DNA of 64,000 nucleotides from Ilex aquifolium (GCA_951799425.1 OX637394.1:9001501-9065500); one strand, 5' to 3'. Counted from the stretch's first letter, positions 1 through 13,596 are shown. Notes: generated by a model not told the origin, from the sequence alone. Program-made: numbers and translations.

Positions 1-885
1 ATCCTTCCGTAACTAATGCCATCCTAACATAATCAACATGATTTCTCTTGAGATGGTTACAACCCATGTGCTAGAATATTTGATCGTCACAGGTTATATT
101 TCCTAGTCGTGACGTGGTCTTCTGGAAGGTACCAACTATTATAGTTATCGCGTGCACGAGGGTCTCGTTGCTGAAGAGTCCTGACCTGCGCATTCCAAAC
201 TAGTGATCATGAGCTGCAAGTCCAAACTTAAATGCCCGCGTTGGAGATCCAAGCTTAAGCTCGACTAATTTTTGATATCATCAAATACCAAATTGAATTT
301 GACCCCAACTACTCAATAAATAATCAAGGATTCTCCAGTTCTAATAAAAGTGAAGAGAAGCGTAACTAATCACATCATATATATCTTTCACCCCACGAGC
401 CTTACTCATCACATTGATACCTTTCACACCCTCCATCCCATCTCACACACACACCACATAAAAAAACAAGTTTTATTCCAAGCAACGTATCATCATCCTA
501 AGTAAATATTCTCCACCTCAAATTGTTATGCAAGAAATTCCCCATTGTTAAATTATAAACGAACAAAGTAAAGTATTTCTCAGCCATTAACTCCCATATT
601 TAATTTGTCGGTGCAACTAATTTATTCATCCCAGATATCATAATCCAGTACTTTGTACAATAATAAGGAGGGTACTGTCTGAGGGTGGTCTTTGAACACT
701 GTTTTCCATAATCTCACATGGTCTGTGAATCAAGAGAAAGGCTAAGGTACCGAAGGAGGTACCGTACCGAAATTTATAACTATTTAAGGTTATACAACTT
801 TTTTGATGTGTAAGTTATAATTTTTAAAGGTCATGATCGATCATGATAAATTGGGGTTGATAACGAAGTTGTAACTTTTAAAAGT
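1..885. other. Intergenic, no gene recognised
   Basis: AT-rich sequence with no long open frame and no domain that I can recognise. The first 300 bases are less AT-rich than what follows and could be a decayed retroelement, but nothing in them supports a family. Confidence 0.5.
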
Positions 886-1033
886 CAAGTTACAATTCAT
901 AAGGGAGAAGCTACAACTGCTCAGGGGAAGTTCATGATCGATCATATGTATCTATGATCGATCATGGTCCCCTTGATCGATCATGAACTTCTCCTGAGCA
1001 ATTGTAATTTCTTCTTTTTGAATTGTAACTTTA
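886..1033. repeat. Foldback repeat with four TGATCGATCA palindromes
   Basis: The arms at about 886-944 and 974-1033 are inverted copies; the shared blocks include AAGTTACAATTC and AGAAGTTCATGATCGATCA-like sequence with a few mismatches. The 10-bp palindrome TGATCGATCA occurs at 834-843, 935-944, 955-964 and 974-983. It is probably a MITE-type hairpin. I found no convincing target-site duplication. Confidence 0.6.
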
Positions 1034-1644
1034 CCATAAAAGTAGTAAGCGACGATATGATACCAAAAGCAGGCACAGTAGACTTTCCCGTGAATCAATA
1101 GTACTGTAGGACCACATCACCCCATACATGGGTCCGGTTTTTCAGGATTTCAGAGTTGAAAAAACCATGACAATTCTATATTTTTTAAGCCTTCCGTTTG
1201 GAAAATGTAATTTAATTCTTATTATTTTAAAAAATAAATTAAATAGTTTATGGTCCAGTAGTACAAACATGAATTTTTTTTTCAACGGTTAGGAGTCAGA
1301 AGTGTTCAAACTACTTTACGTATATATTTATTAATCTTCTCTCTGATCTAATCAAAGACATACCACCCACACTAAAACTAAAATATTTATAAGAGATAAA
1401 TATCGTGATCTAAGCCCATAGAATTGTCATAGTTAATTGAGTTAGCAGAATTTTACTATGAATAAAAGATACCGTGAAATCATAAATGCGTGAAGTCTTT
1501 TCCCTAAAAGGACAATCAAATTCTCAATAATGTACTATTTGATTCTTTATGTTTGATTCTATCATTGCAGTCATTGCATGAAGTGATAGATTTTAAGTTT
1601 TTAACAACTATTGCTGGCGTTTCACCTTGTAGTTTAGGAGTTCA

Positions 1645-1995
1645 TTACGGTACAGCCAAACACCTTCTCGGTATGATATCAAAATTTATCATATTTGTAA
1701 TAATTTTTATTATATTTATAAGTATTTTTATTATTGTTATGATATCTAAAAAATGATAAAAATAATTATCATAACAGTGATAAAAATACTCACAAATGTA
1801 ATAAATTACTCACAAAAGTAATAATTTTTTTGTATTTTAAAAAAATGATAAAAATAGTTATCATAAATGTGGTAAAAACACCCACAAAAAGTAAAAAATC
1901 AACCACAAAAGTAATAAATTTTTTGGTTGTAAAAATACATTTGAAGTAGTAAATTTTGGATGTATGGTATCGAAATTTTTTTGACAATACCATAG
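1645..1995. repeat. AT-rich foldback, MITE-like
   Basis: Sequence around 1690-1740 is inverted around 1755-1805, sharing AGTATTTTTAT and GTTATGATA blocks. The edges carry related GGTATGATATC-AAAATTT (left) and GGTATCGAAATTT (right) strings. It is followed by short direct repeats of CACAAAAGTAATAA type. Family and exact ends are uncertain. Confidence 0.4.
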
Positions 1996-2041
1996 TCAAA
2001 TCTGATAGTTTACTCAGCTTATGCTCCACAAAACATGTAAG

Positions 2042-2673
2042 CAGGGGCAGAGTCAGACATTTTCTCAAGTAGGGGCAACCTAAACCATATTAATATTAAA
2101 ATTTCAAATGTTTACAAAAATATAATTTCATTAATAGAACACCAATTAAAGATGCAACTCATATACAGAAGCGATATACAAAAAGAGCCAACAAAAAAAA
2201 AATTCACTATAAATTATTTATCTATAAAACCTAACAAAAAAAATTTGAACAGAAAAATTGGGCTCAATTATATATTGAATTTTAAGAAATTTTTTCATAA
2301 CTTATTCAAAAATTAATTTGTTCAAACATAAACTTAGTATTCATCATTGAATTTTAACAAACAAAAACTAACTTAAAATATGACTATTCTATTAATCTAA
2401 AACTAAGTATAGTCACTACTTAACTTATTACAATAAAATTATTCAAAGATAAAATTATCCTCATTTAAGTCATCTTTTTTATCAAATAGTTGTCAATAAG
2501 TACACATTTTAAAACAAATTCAAATTCTTTTTAAAATGTATTTCATAATTAACCCTACCATAAATAGTGCATACATAATTGACAGTTTTTATATTTCCAA
2601 CATCTAAATATTAGAATGTGAAACTTTCAAAATTCCTTTTGATATTTGTGTATTATTTGAATTTTGAAATTTC

Positions 2674-2722
<49 letters not shown>

Positions 2723-2983
2723 ATAACATCAAATAGTAACACACTCAACAAAAAAATAGTAACATCAAACAGTAACACGCTCAACAAAAAAATAATAACA
2801 TCAAAGATTAAATTTTTAATTAAGTTTTTTTATGGAGTATGTTACTGTTTGATGTTACTATTTTTTTGTTGATTAAATTTTTAATTAAGTTTTCTATGGA
2901 GTATGTTACTGTTTGATGTTACTATTTTTTTGTTGAGTGTGTTACTGTTTGATGTTACTATTTTTTTGTTGAACGTGTTACTG

Positions 2984-3019
<36 letters not shown>

Positions 3020-4069
3020 TGTGTGTGTGTGTGTGTATATATTTCATATATATATATGAAATTTCAAATTCAAATGATACACAAATATCAAAAGGAATCT
3101 TAAAAGTCTCACATTCTAATATTTAGATATTGGAAATATAAAAGTTGTCAATTAGATATGCACTATTTATGGTAGGGGTAAAATGGCTTTTATGACTTTT
3201 TTTTAGGAGATGTACTTCTATTCCAATTATTTTAAAAAGTGTACTTTTATCCTATTAAGTTCTTAGGGAGGTACCGGCCTCCCTAAGCCCCAATTATTCA
3301 AATCACCAAATCAGAACAATTTAGTCTAATTATAATGGAAGACTACAAACTTCAATTCCAATTCAATAAATAAAAATAAAACAAATCAGAGGATTACAAG
3401 TCCCAATTCCAATTCAACATATAAAAATAAAATACTAGAGAGGACTACAAGCCCAAATATCAATTAAATATATAAAAAAATAAATCATAGAAGAGGACTA
3501 CAAGTCCTAATTTTATTTCAACATAGAAAAATAAATACAGGACTACAAACTCCAGTTTCGATTCAATACATAAAAATAAAACAAAAGAGAGGACTACAAG
3601 TCCCAATTTCATATTTTCAATTCAACGCTAAACAAATAAAATACAACAGAGGGCTACAAATCCTAATTTCAATTCAACATGTAAAAAATAAATCACAAGA
3701 GAGGATTACAAGCCCAAATTTTTAATTCTAAAATATAAACATAAAACAAAGGAGAGAACTACAACCTCCAAATTTAATTCATCGTATAAGCATAAAAAAT
3801 AGGAGAGGCCAACCTATTTCATAGCATCTTTAAATTCCCAAATTTATGATATCATCTAACATAACTATCCTTAAATCATTTTTACATTTACAAATGAGAC
3901 CCATATATTTATCAAAATTACATAACTGCCCTTAAATCTTTTTAAAAAAAAAAAAAATCAGTGGGGACAAATCTCTAATAAATTCTAAAATTTTTAAAAT
4001 TATACATATTCCCCAAATTTTTTTAAAACTCCAGTGGGGGCAGCTACCCCCACTGTGGATCCGCCATTG
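2042..4069. mobile_element. hAT-like transposon, 2.0 kb, 8-bp TSD
   Basis: The element is flanked by a perfect 8-bp direct repeat CATGTAAG (2034-2041 and 4070-4077). Its left end CAGGGGCAGAGTCAGAC and the reverse complement of its right end CAATGGCGGATCCACAG are imperfect terminal inverted repeats resembling plant hAT termini. There is no transposase frame inside, so it is non-autonomous. The interior is AT-rich and contains a nested palindrome plus a series of degenerate repeats (about 3300-3800, unit roughly 60 bp, with GAGGACTACAAG and CAATTCAA). Confidence 0.8.
2553..3185. repeat. Nested foldback with TA/CA microsatellites
   Basis: A roughly 630-bp palindrome inside the hAT-like element. 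The left arm starts near CTACCATAAATAGTGCATA and the right arm ends with the inverted TATGCACTATTTATGGTAG. The arms also share GATATTTGTGTAT and CACATTCTAATATTTAGAT in inverted orientation. The centre holds (TA)n and (CA)n/(TG)n runs and several 33-bp-class repeats of GTTACTGTTTGATGTTACTA in both orientations. It is probably a younger MITE that landed in the older transposon. Confidence 0.65.
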
Positions 4070-4077
4070 CATGTAAG

Positions 4078-7000
4078 ATCATCTTCTGCTATAAGCATAA
4101 CGATAACAAGGGTTTTTAGGGTCTATTTTTATTGTTGAAAATTGTATACATATGCAGAAGTGTAAAATCAAAAGACAAACCTTAATTGTTTTAATCTTGA
4201 AATTGTTGGAGGATGTTCCACGTTTCTCTTTAGAATTTGAAATTACCGTCTTTTTTTCTATTGGGTTGTCATGAGATTTATATAAACAACTAATAGGTGC
4301 TATGAAGAGACACATCTTGCAAGGACATATCTGTTATATTTAACATACATATATTTTGGGTTGTAAAAAATAACTCCAAAAGTCATGCCTTTTAAGCATT
4401 TCTTACTTGGGTCGACCCACTATGGATGTCCCAATTCAGGTCCATGACCCAATATTCAACATCCAATTTTTTTTTTAGTTAATTAGGTTAGGATCCCTCA
4501 TTTGGTATGTAAATTAATTTTAATTCTACCGGATTTTTAATATATAAAAAAGTCCAATGTGTTTTTAAAAAAATTTCATGCAGTCCCTGTGTGGGCGCGA
4601 ACGTATAAGAGTTTGGTAGTTAGTGTATTTTCATTACCCATTTTGCCCTCATCACATGATTTCAGCCTAAAGTGTAATTAGTTTTCTTTTTTTGCGTTTG
4701 TTATTAAGGATTTTGTGGTGTTGTCTATCAGTTTTAAATTTCAAATTCATGAACCAAGTAATTTGGAATATACGGGTCGTTTATTTTAAGCGTTGATTTG
4801 GTAGGCACACAAAGTAGATCGTAGTAGTTAAGTTTTACGTATTCGTTGGCAGGTTTATGTGCATATTTGTTATAATTTACGTAATTTTGAATTGTGTTTA
4901 GTTTTATGTACTTGTGTAACTGTAATAACGTATATGTACCTTATTTTCAATTAAATATTGATGTACCTATCACGTGTATGTATATATTCGTATAATGTAC
5001 TTAAATCATTCCCATCTATGGATCATTTTTTTTTTCACATTTAAAAAAAAAAACACAAAAGAAGATCATTTTTTGAGGTTCTCCAACTTTGCCTCAAGCT
5101 TTTTGGCCTACTTCCTCTCCTTTTGCAACTTTTAGTTGAATTTTTTCGCCATTTTATTCCGCTCGTCTCGTTGTTTGTTGAACATGTAGAATTAATTTCT
5201 AGACGGTCGATATCTTTTTACATATGATCTTGTTTGGCGTGTGTTTCGTTGAGGAAACCTGTAAGCATTTATATGTTACTTTGTGTTATTTGCTTCCATT
5301 ACTAATTCATTATTTTATGTGTTTCTATTCTGGTTTTTTTATACGCTATTTATAGAGGTATTTCCATAGGGTAGATGAAGAGATTTAAATGTACAACATT
5401 AACACGAGATGAATGTAATCAACCACAAAATGATTCAGATCAAATCAACAAATATATTTCTTGTGAGATTCAAACTTAATACATCGAAATAGTAACATTT
5501 GAGACATTCCCATTATGGGGTGAAAAAAATGTTGTTTGTGATATTTTAAATATAGTAAAATCACTTATTGAAATTTCTGATTTGAAATATGTAATGTATA
5601 ACAAAACAGTAACAATCAAGTGCGAAATAGTTACACAAAAAATTGAAACAGTTACAGAAGAATTAACGAAACAGTTACAACAGTCTTACCGAAACAGTTA
5701 CACGTAACTGCTTGTTTAACCAATATAAATACTAATATGTTTGCAGAACAGGAACTGTTATTGAACTTTAAGTAGATCAAGACTAGTGTTTGACACTATG
5801 TTCTTAAGACAGATTTCGCCCCCACACACGGTGCTTATGAAATATAAAACGTCTGCCTCCCAGGATACAATGATCTTTACACGAATAAAAGTAGCACTCC
5901 AATCTACTCGTCCAGCGAACCAGAAATTGTGTTGTATACTCTCCTAATACAGACTGCCTTAATGATGTATGAGACTGCCTTAAATGACTACGAATGTATT
6001 GGATTTATTGGATGCAAAATGATTATGTGACTGAGTTATTTATAGAGAGAATGGTGACTGATCCAGACAGTCACCATATGAACGAATGAAACCCAACAGA
6101 CACATGCAGTCATAAGACACCATTTGTGTGACTGTTCTCTATGAATAGACACAACTCAGATTTTGAACTGGAGGGAAGCAAATTTTCTCCAAAAAAATAG
6201 GGTTTGGTCTAAACACACACGTACCCGAGCCCGGCCGGGTCGTGGCGTGCGTACGTGTGTAGTAGAATCGAAGACATGTAGGCGCTCGCTCCGCTCATAA
6301 AATTGTGGTATCCCTTGGGGCCCAATCCCATAGAGCAAATTTGACTCATATATGCCCATATATAATTTCTTCCTCAACCAATGTGAGATTGGTGTCAAAT
6401 CTCACATTGCACAACCTCTATTTTCACATTTCAAGAGGGTCACTTTGGAGCTTATTTTTTCATTCATTTCTTACTCGATTTGAGCTAGTGAATATACTAC
6501 ATCATTCTCCTCATGGAGTAGAATACAAACCCACGAAAATTTACTCGAAACAACGAACGGGTCCCACTTTAATTTAAGTTCAAAATCGACCAAAAATTTA
6601 ATTTTTATACTTAAAAAACTGTTTTGGTCTAACAATAAACAATGTTTATGCAAGGAAATGGTGTCATTTGAATCAGGAGTTCCTTCTATCTGTGATGACT
6701 TCAGTTGAGTCTACTATAGAAGCTGCCAAGTTGATTCTGCAAGCAAAAAGTGACCTTTCAACACCATTGAAATCTATGCGTGGACTCGATCATCCTAAAA
6801 TCACATCTACTCTAGTGGGTAGGCTATATAGAAGAAAGAGTCCATAAAATCACAACCAATGGTTCCTAACAAATTAGACGAAAAATGCTATGGAGCTGTA
6901 AATGTGAATGGATCACAAAAAAATGCCTATATAATGGCAGCAAATCTATTCTCCACCTTCCATTTTTTTCCACTTTTATTGTGTTTTAATTTTCGATCAC

Positions 7001-8050
7001 AAACCACAACCTCTCAACCACATATTTTTAGATTCTTTTGCAGTGCAAATTGCACGTAATCGCAGTCATCCATCTCTAAATTATGCATATCAGTTGGCAC
7101 GAAACTTAAACTTTCCATAAAAATAGTCACTTCAAACTATTAACAACAATTAAAACACGACTCGAACACATGTCTGTAATATATTTAATACGATTATCTT
7201 TAGATAAAGTTTCGTTTACAAAAAAAAAAAAAAAAAAATCTTCCTAACAAGTGGACAGTGTAGGTGGGTTTAATTTGCAAATGGCATATGCCTGCTGATG
7301 GATAATGACATTGGACCCACCATCCCTGGTCGACACATTAAGAGACAAATAAGGTACAATCGGAGTTCTATTTTTGTATAATAAAGTTTATAATTAAAAA
7401 CCATATATGTTTGGATGATTGCTTTACACAGAAATTCATCATTTTTAGATTAATGACAATGAGATAATACCACACCATTCACAGAAAGTTGCCCCATTCC
7501 CCTGGCCGACTTCATTACACGCAATTATGTGTAGGGACAAGAGATGTGACTACAAATAAAAGCATGAAAAAAATATCTTTGATTCAGTTAATTGTACTTG
7601 TGAGCTTTTTCTAAAGATATTTTTTTAAGAAAAGAACAAATTTTGTACTCTTGATTAATTCAAATCAGTTGAGATATATTCACGTTAGAAGGTGTCAGCT
7701 TCTGTTCCAGTGCCACTTCATTCAAATAATTATTGAAAATCTTCCAACGGTACAATTTTTTGACCTATAAAAAGGCCAAGTTATGCATCATCCAAGTAAG
7801 TAAACAATTTCCAGCTGAATATAGTTTCTTTCTATCATTCTCTGCTGACTTTACAATCAGAGGGTCGACCACCGAAATTCCTCTGGCCTTCGACTTCTTT
7901 TGTAGGAAGACTCCCGCCGGTTGCTAGGTCATAACTCTAACGATCTATCGCAATGAACAGATCCTAGAATCAACAATTATTATATATATAAACACGATAA
8001 AATTGGATGAAATAAGCAAACTCGAACAAAAAAAAATTACACAAAAAATT
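4078..8050. other. Intergenic, no gene supported
   Basis: Only short open frames lie here and none resembles a known protein. The 5800-6300 stretch is less AT-rich, with GC-rich CCCGAGCCCGGCCGGG near 6225, and could be part of an old LTR, but I see no partner copy or primer-binding site. A short coding-like stretch at about 6650-6845 (plus strand) is unrecognised. Confidence 0.45.
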
Positions 8051-8053
8051 TCG

Positions 8054-8150
8054 ATTTTTTTTTTTGGGGAGGGGGAAGGAGAAGGAAGAGGGAGACTTGA
8101 ACTCTTGACTTCAAGAAGTCAAAGTCTTTACAAGATAAGGAGTACTATAA
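8054..8150 (-). repeat. Possible tRNA-derived SINE fragment
   Basis: On the minus strand there is a B-box-like GTTCAAGTC (plus 8094-8102) preceded by CTTGTAAAGACTTTGACTTC. A related sequence lies at 44438-44522 with the same GTTCAAGTC. Both are bounded on the plus-strand left by T-rich runs, as expected for an A-rich 3' tail of a minus-strand SINE. The A box is not clear and no TSD was confirmed. Confidence 0.35.
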
Positions 8151-10182
8151 TTTCTCAAACACACAATATAATTTGACCCTAAAAGCATGAAAGAAAAAAA
8201 AAATCCATGCTTAGGTGTGCCAAAGATTCCTAATTAGAAGAGAGAGAGGGAGGAAGTGATCACCAACACTTGGTTGACAACAACCCATTTTAAAATTACT
8301 TGCTTAGTTGTATTATGTCACCAATGGAATCCTAGTTGTTTAGTAGTTCTATAAAATTATTTGGTTAAATCTGGTACGACTAGCTACGTCCAATTTATAT
8401 ATCTATTTATTGAATATGAATTAGGTTATATGTTGTTTGATCCTTCTAGACAACTTACCACGGTAGCGTGGCTGTTCACCCGAATTTGGCAGCAAAAATT
8501 ACTAAACAAACTAATCGATCGAAATTACGTGTAATTATTTAAACGAATTGATTTATTTCAATTATAAACGTGTCTTCTCAAGTGAATTTTATTTTAATTT
8601 TTCTTTATTTGTAGATCACCCATCGTAGACCGATAGAAAATCCACTTATACACTTGAATTTATGATGGTGTTTTACTATTGAAAAAGAAAAAAATTGAGT
8701 GAAACTTTACTAAAATATTATTTGGGTGTTGGAGTTTGAATATGAAAAATTACAACTCCTTCGTTGCAATTAGATATTGCATTAAGACTCAACACTCAAA
8801 GCGCCAATTGCCATAAGGATAGGTGTTTGTTTTTTTTTTTTTTTTTTCTTATCAGAAATGATAGTTGATTGAATGATGAGAAAATTTTTAAAAAAATGTA
8901 TTGAAAATGATTTGAATCAAAACCTTAATAATGTGAAAAGTGGTGTAACTCACTCATTCAATTAGATATCACCATTAGGACTCAACATTCATGAATATTT
9001 TAGTCTTGTCGTGTCCTTGATCGAATCAGAGAGGAGATTAGTTGAGGTGTGTGTAAATTAGTTCTCACACCCCTGACCGTTAATCCAAAAAAACAATTAA
9101 GACTCAACACTTGGGGGTATAAAATCTCAGATTGCAATGAGACAGAGCAAGTAATTTAGGCAGAATAAAAACCCTTGAGCTATTTTTTCTTTTTCTTTTT
9201 TAAATGCAAAAACTCGAGAGCATCTTCCTTTCTTTTTTGGATGAACACAAATAAGGGGATACATTCATATGTTGAACAGACTTTACCCAACATCATACTA
9301 CGGTCGCAAACGCCTAAGAAGATCAATAAGCCCAAATTCAAACGCCACCTCCAAAAATGATGTGATAATGACTCTAATTTCTATTTAATCAAATCTTCTT
9401 GAATATACCAACAGCTATTTTTAGTGGCTCTCCAACAAAACAGGTTATTATAACTACCATGGCCCATTTTGGCATTTTCTGATTAGATAACTTGTCTAAG
9501 TTGCTTCTTAATTCTGTCTATTAGATAACTGTGCTCTGGGCTATTGCCTTTTTTATTCAAGTAGATACCATCGAAAACAACATTTTTGTGCTTGAGTGTT
9601 GGACACAGATTCTTAAGAACATCATCATCAATAGAAAGATTCTTAGTCCATAATGCAAGCAAGGTCCTTTCTTTACCCCAGCAATTGCTTCTGTAATGGA
9701 GGGTATATACCCCGAAAACGATTACAATTGTATCTTGTTAATGTTTTCAATAGATTCAAGAAATTTGAGTTGAACTCAAGCTTGTCTCGATTTTGAGTCG
9801 GTGATGCTCGTTTAAATTACATAATGAACCAAATGCGATAAAATTTTTAGAGTCATATTTTAGGCGAGCCAAATCTAAGGAAGGTGTGTCTTGACTCAAG
9901 TAGTCTTGGCTCAATTCCAATATAAATTTTTTCTATAAATGATTACACTTTTAAAGTATGAATAATCTCTAACTTATTCCTCAATAGCTTTAGGCCATAA
10001 CACTTCTCCCTCTCTCTCTCTCCCTTTATAGAATTTTTGAAATTTGATATTCTAGGCTTTTATTTTATGGTTGATTATCAAAGTTTTAGTAGATTTTTAC
10101 TAAGAAATTGAATATTTTTTGAATTGGTTATCTAATCATTCATATTTCCGGTACCTAAATTCTTCTAGAGTCCATTCCCTAA
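8151..10182. other. Intergenic, no gene supported
   Basis: AT-rich with poly-A/T tracts. A weak coding-like stretch is visible on the minus strand around 9500-9700 but is interrupted and unrecognised. Nothing else can be named. Confidence 0.45.
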
Positions 10183-10491
10183 TGGGCTAGATTTCCCAAA
10201 TTTCTCAGCCCATACTTTCATCTGGACATAGGCCCAGTAAGCTGATCACATTCTTAATGAACCCTAGGGCTCCAGTCCAGATGCAACTTACCCCGATGGC
10301 TCAAATTACACAACTGGCAAGACACTTTCCTCTGCACACAAAAGCATCATCTTCCAGCCCACCTTCAAAACCCTAAACCCTAATTTCGGTTTCCAATACC
10401 TTTTTGTCTCTCCAAACCTCCCTGTCTCACCTGAGAAGCCCTGAAGACACCATTTTTGTCCACCATAAAGCTACCCTACCAGAAACCCTAA
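10183..10491 (+). promoter_or_regulatory. Telo-box and site II promoter of the dyskerin gene
   Basis: Site II-type motifs (TGGGCY or its complement) lie at 10183-10188, 10207-10212 and 10231-10236. Telo-box AAACCCTAA occurs as an overlapping pair at 10368-10376 and 10375-10383, and again at 10483-10491. In plants this pairing marks promoters of ribosome-biogenesis and ribosomal-protein genes active in dividing cells, which fits the downstream pseudouridine synthase. The transcription start is not determined. Confidence 0.7.
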
Positions 10492-10542
10492 CTCAATTAA
10501 AAAAAGAGAACCATCATTAGCAACGACTGAACTCTAACAGCC

Positions 10543-12315
10543 ATGACTGACCTCGTGATAACTAGTTCAGAGAAGAAGAAAAAGAAGAACAAATCCAAAG
10601 ATGAGACCCACCAAGATTCGGACACAATCGAAACCCAGACCGATGGTTTCCTAATCAAGCCCCAGAGCTTCACTCCCACAATCGACACCTCTCAGTGGCC
10701 AATCCTTCTCAAGAATTACGACCGCCTCAATGTGCGAACAGGACACTACACTCCTCTTCCGTCCGGTTACTCCCCTCTCAAACGCCCACTCGCCGAGTAC
10801 ATTCGCTATGGTATACTCAATCTCGACAAACCTGCAAACCCATCTTCTCATGAGGTTGTGGCCTGGATCAAACGGATTCTCCGGGTCGATAAAACGGGTC
10901 ACAGTGGAACTCTCGACCCCAAAGTCACCGGAAACCTCATCGTCTGCATTGACCGAGCCACCAGGCTTGTCAAGTCCCAACAAGGGGCTGGGAAAGAGTA
11001 CGTGTGTGTTGCCCGATTACATTCTTCGGTACCCGAAGTCGCGAAAGTGGCTCGGGCACTGGAAACGCTTACCGGGGCTGTTTTTCAACGGCCACCGTTG
11101 ATCTCCGCCGTGAAAAGGCAGCTTAGAGTTAGGACTATATATGAGAGTAAGCTTTTGGAGTATGACCCAATTAAACATTTGGCGGTTTTTTGGATTTCTT
11201 GTGAGGCGGGCACGTATGTGAGGACTATGTGTGTGCATTTGGGTTTGATTTTGGGTGTGGGAGGTCATATGCAGGAGCTGAGGAGAGTCCGGTCGGGGAT
11301 TATGGGTGAGAAAGATAATATGGTGACTATGCATGATGTTATGGATGCACAGTGGATGTACGATAATTATAGAGATGAGAGTTACTTGAGGAGGGTCATC
11401 ATGCCTTTGGAGGTTCTTTTGACTAGTTACAAGAGGTTGGTGGTGAAGGATTCCGCGGTGAATGCCATCTGTTATGGGGCTAAGTTGATGATTCCGGGGT
11501 TGTTAAGATTTGAGAATGATGTTGAGGCGGGGGAGGAAATTGTATTGATGACTACTAAAGGAGAAGCAGTTGCATTGGGTATTGCAGAGATGACTACAGC
11601 TGTTATGGCTACTTGTGATCATGGGGTTGTTGCGAGGATTAAGAGGGTTGTAATGGATAGAGATACGTATCCGAGGAAATGGGGTTTGGGGCCGAGGGCT
11701 TCAATGAAGAAGAAGTTGATTGCAGAGGGGAAGTTGGATAAGCATGGGAAGCCAACTGAGAACACCCCTTCTGAGTGGTTGAGAAATGTGGCTCTCCCGA
11801 CAGGAGGGGATTCGATGGTTGCGAGTCTTGCAGCTGTCAGCGAGCCGGTTTCGGCAAATGCAGAGACTGCTGTGGTGGAGGGTGAGAAGAAAAAGAAGAA
11901 GAAGCATAAAGATAAGGATGATGGTGAGGAGGGGCATAAGCGTAAAGTGGAGGAGATTGGTGACGGCGCTGCACCAGATGGTGCTAAGAAAGCAAAGGTT
12001 ACAGAAGTTGAAGAAATCGTACAGTTTGAACAGAAAGAGAAGAAAAAGAAGCAGAAGAAAGAGGGTGATGAGACGGTATTTTCTGATGCTGAAAAAGCTA
12101 AGAAGGAGAAAAAACAGAAAGACAAGGAGCAGGATGAGCCTGGATCATTTTATGGAGAGATATCTGAGAAGAAAAAGAAGAAGAATAAAGCTGCAGAGAA
12201 TGGTGATAACTCTGTTTTGCCTTCAGCTACTCCTGGGAGTGGTGAGGAAGCAAGTAAAAGTGAGAGGAAGGAAAAGAAGAAGAAGAAGAAAAATAAAGAT
12301 GCTGAAATTGAGTAG
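10543..12315 (+). CDS. CBF5: H/ACA snoRNP pseudouridine synthase, dyskerin/CBF5 (NAP57)
   Basis: A single-exon 590-residue protein, the catalytic subunit of H/ACA ribonucleoproteins. These isomerise uridines in rRNA and snRNA under guide-RNA direction in the nucleolus and Cajal bodies. An N-terminal lysine-rich patch (residues 11-19) precedes the dyskerin-like N-terminal segment (about 48-95). The TruB catalytic domain follows, with motif [12 protein letters not shown] and the catalytic aspartate at residue 125. The PUA RNA-binding domain spans about 297-371 (start [11 protein letters not shown]). The tail from about 425 to 590 is very rich in KKKKKK and acidic blocks, typical of nucleolar localisation. 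The ATG at 10543 gives the expected family N-terminus MTDLV. The frame is intact and I see no damage. No introns are needed, as in known plant homologues. Confidence 0.96.
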   Translation: MTDLVITSSEKKKKKNKSKDETHQDSDTIETQTDGFLIKPQSFTPTIDTSQWPILLKNYDRLNVRTGHYTPLPSGYSPLKRPLAEYIRYGILNLDKPANPSSHEVVAWIKRILRVDKTGHSGTLDPKVTGNLIVCIDRATRLVKSQQGAGKEYVCVARLHSSVPEVAKVARALETLTGAVFQRPPLISAVKRQLRVRTIYESKLLEYDPIKHLAVFWISCEAGTYVRTMCVHLGLILGVGGHMQELRRVRSGIMGEKDNMVTMHDVMDAQWMYDNYRDESYLRRVIMPLEVLLTSYKRLVVKDSAVNAICYGAKLMIPGLLRFENDVEAGEEIVLMTTKGEAVALGIAEMTTAVMATCDHGVVARIKRVVMDRDTYPRKWGLGPRASMKKKLIAEGKLDKHGKPTENTPSEWLRNVALPTGGDSMVASLAAVSEPVSANAETAVVEGEKKKKKKHKDKDDGEEGHKRKVEEIGDGAAPDGAKKAKVTEVEEIVQFEQKEKKKKQKKEGDETVFSDAEKAKKEKKQKDKEQDEPGSFYGEISEKKKKKNKAAENGDNSVLPSATPGSGEEASKSERKEKKKKKKNKDAEIE

Positions 12316-13596
12316 ATTATGAAGAAACACTTGTATGTATGCCAGCTTATTTATCATCTCCAATGATTTGTACGTGTTCAGAGATTTTGTCATCTGTAGG
12401 CACATATCAGCCAACATGTTCATGTTGTCACTCTTGGTCTGGATATTATACTGGTTTATTCAAGTTTTTCGTTTCAGTCTTTTTGGGAATGTCTTTTTTC
12501 CTGTTAGCTTAGTTTTCATAACATGTTTTAAATTGTCAAGTCTTTTGCTAGCTTGTTTCCATGATATGTTTTGAGTAAGCTTATTATTTTTTGTTTTTCC
12601 CTGTTGCACATATATGAAAATATCTTCATATTATGAGTTTGAATTGTGTCATTGTGAGGTGTCATTGGCTTTGTGGCAGTGAGTGGATGTGATTTGTGGT
12701 CTTATGTTGGACCGGAGAAAGAGAGTTTTGAATAAGGGACTGAATTAGCTGCATGGTTTGGACTGGCTCTTGGCTATGAATATTCTGTCAACTTAACCAA
12801 CTAAAAAGGTCTCAATATTTTTTGCACTGCTAGAGACAATACTGCTGTGATTTTATATCTTAATCAATTGCATTTTTTCGGACTGTTCTTGTAAGGTTGG
12901 TTCAAATCACTAGTTTATCGGCATATCTCCTCCTGCTTGCTAGGCTTGATGAGAGCCATGACGGTACAATTGCCTGTAATGAGGCATTCTATCTTAGACT
13001 ACTGGACTTCATCAAAGGCTGATTATTATGTGCTAAATTTTGTCTGCTAGATTGCTAATGCCGCTGAACTCTGATCACAGATAAATTATCAGAAGTAGCC
13101 TGATCAGCACTGCACCTAATTTATGAGATGAGGCAAGATACAAGTCATTCTGGTAAACTGAATCATCTTCAAGAGAATAGCTAGTTAGCACTTGGAATTA
13201 AGCTGACAAATTGTTTATTGGTTCCGAAGTTTCAAGGTAGCATGTTGATGATAATAGTTTAGGCTGAAATTCGGGAGAGGCAAGAAGGCATCAACAGATA
13301 GTATGTTGAGCTTGACACTGACTGGTTGAGGGCTTTGTCTCGGTTTATGGTTATTTCCTTTTGCAGTCTGTCTCAAATGTAGGCATGAAATGATTTTGAT
13401 AAGTTGTAGCCTAACAGACATTTTTCTCACCACGATGATTTTGTAGACTTTTTTCCCCTTTATAATGACAGTTACTTCTTTGGTTGTACCGAAAAACAAG
13501 GAAGATTGTGAACATGCATGCCATTGGGGAATTATTTGCCTTGTGCTGTGCATTTGCATGTTTTATCTATTAAAATGAGAATACTTTTTCAACCAG
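12316..13596. other. 3' flank of dyskerin and spacer
   Basis: AT-rich 3' UTR and spacer. There are no further gene-like frames until the sHSP remnant at 13597. A polyadenylation site cannot be placed with confidence. Confidence 0.5.

Noticed and set aside
6156..6653. Small genes around 6.2-6.6 kb
   Set aside because: Short overlapping frames on both strands without family resemblance, splice context or promoter.
10368..10383. Interstitial telomere repeat
   Set aside because: Only about two CCCTAAA units are present; in a promoter this is a telo-box.
11619..12125. Minus-strand frames over the dyskerin tail
   Set aside because: Shadows of the lysine-rich coding sequence, giving Phe/Ser-rich peptides.
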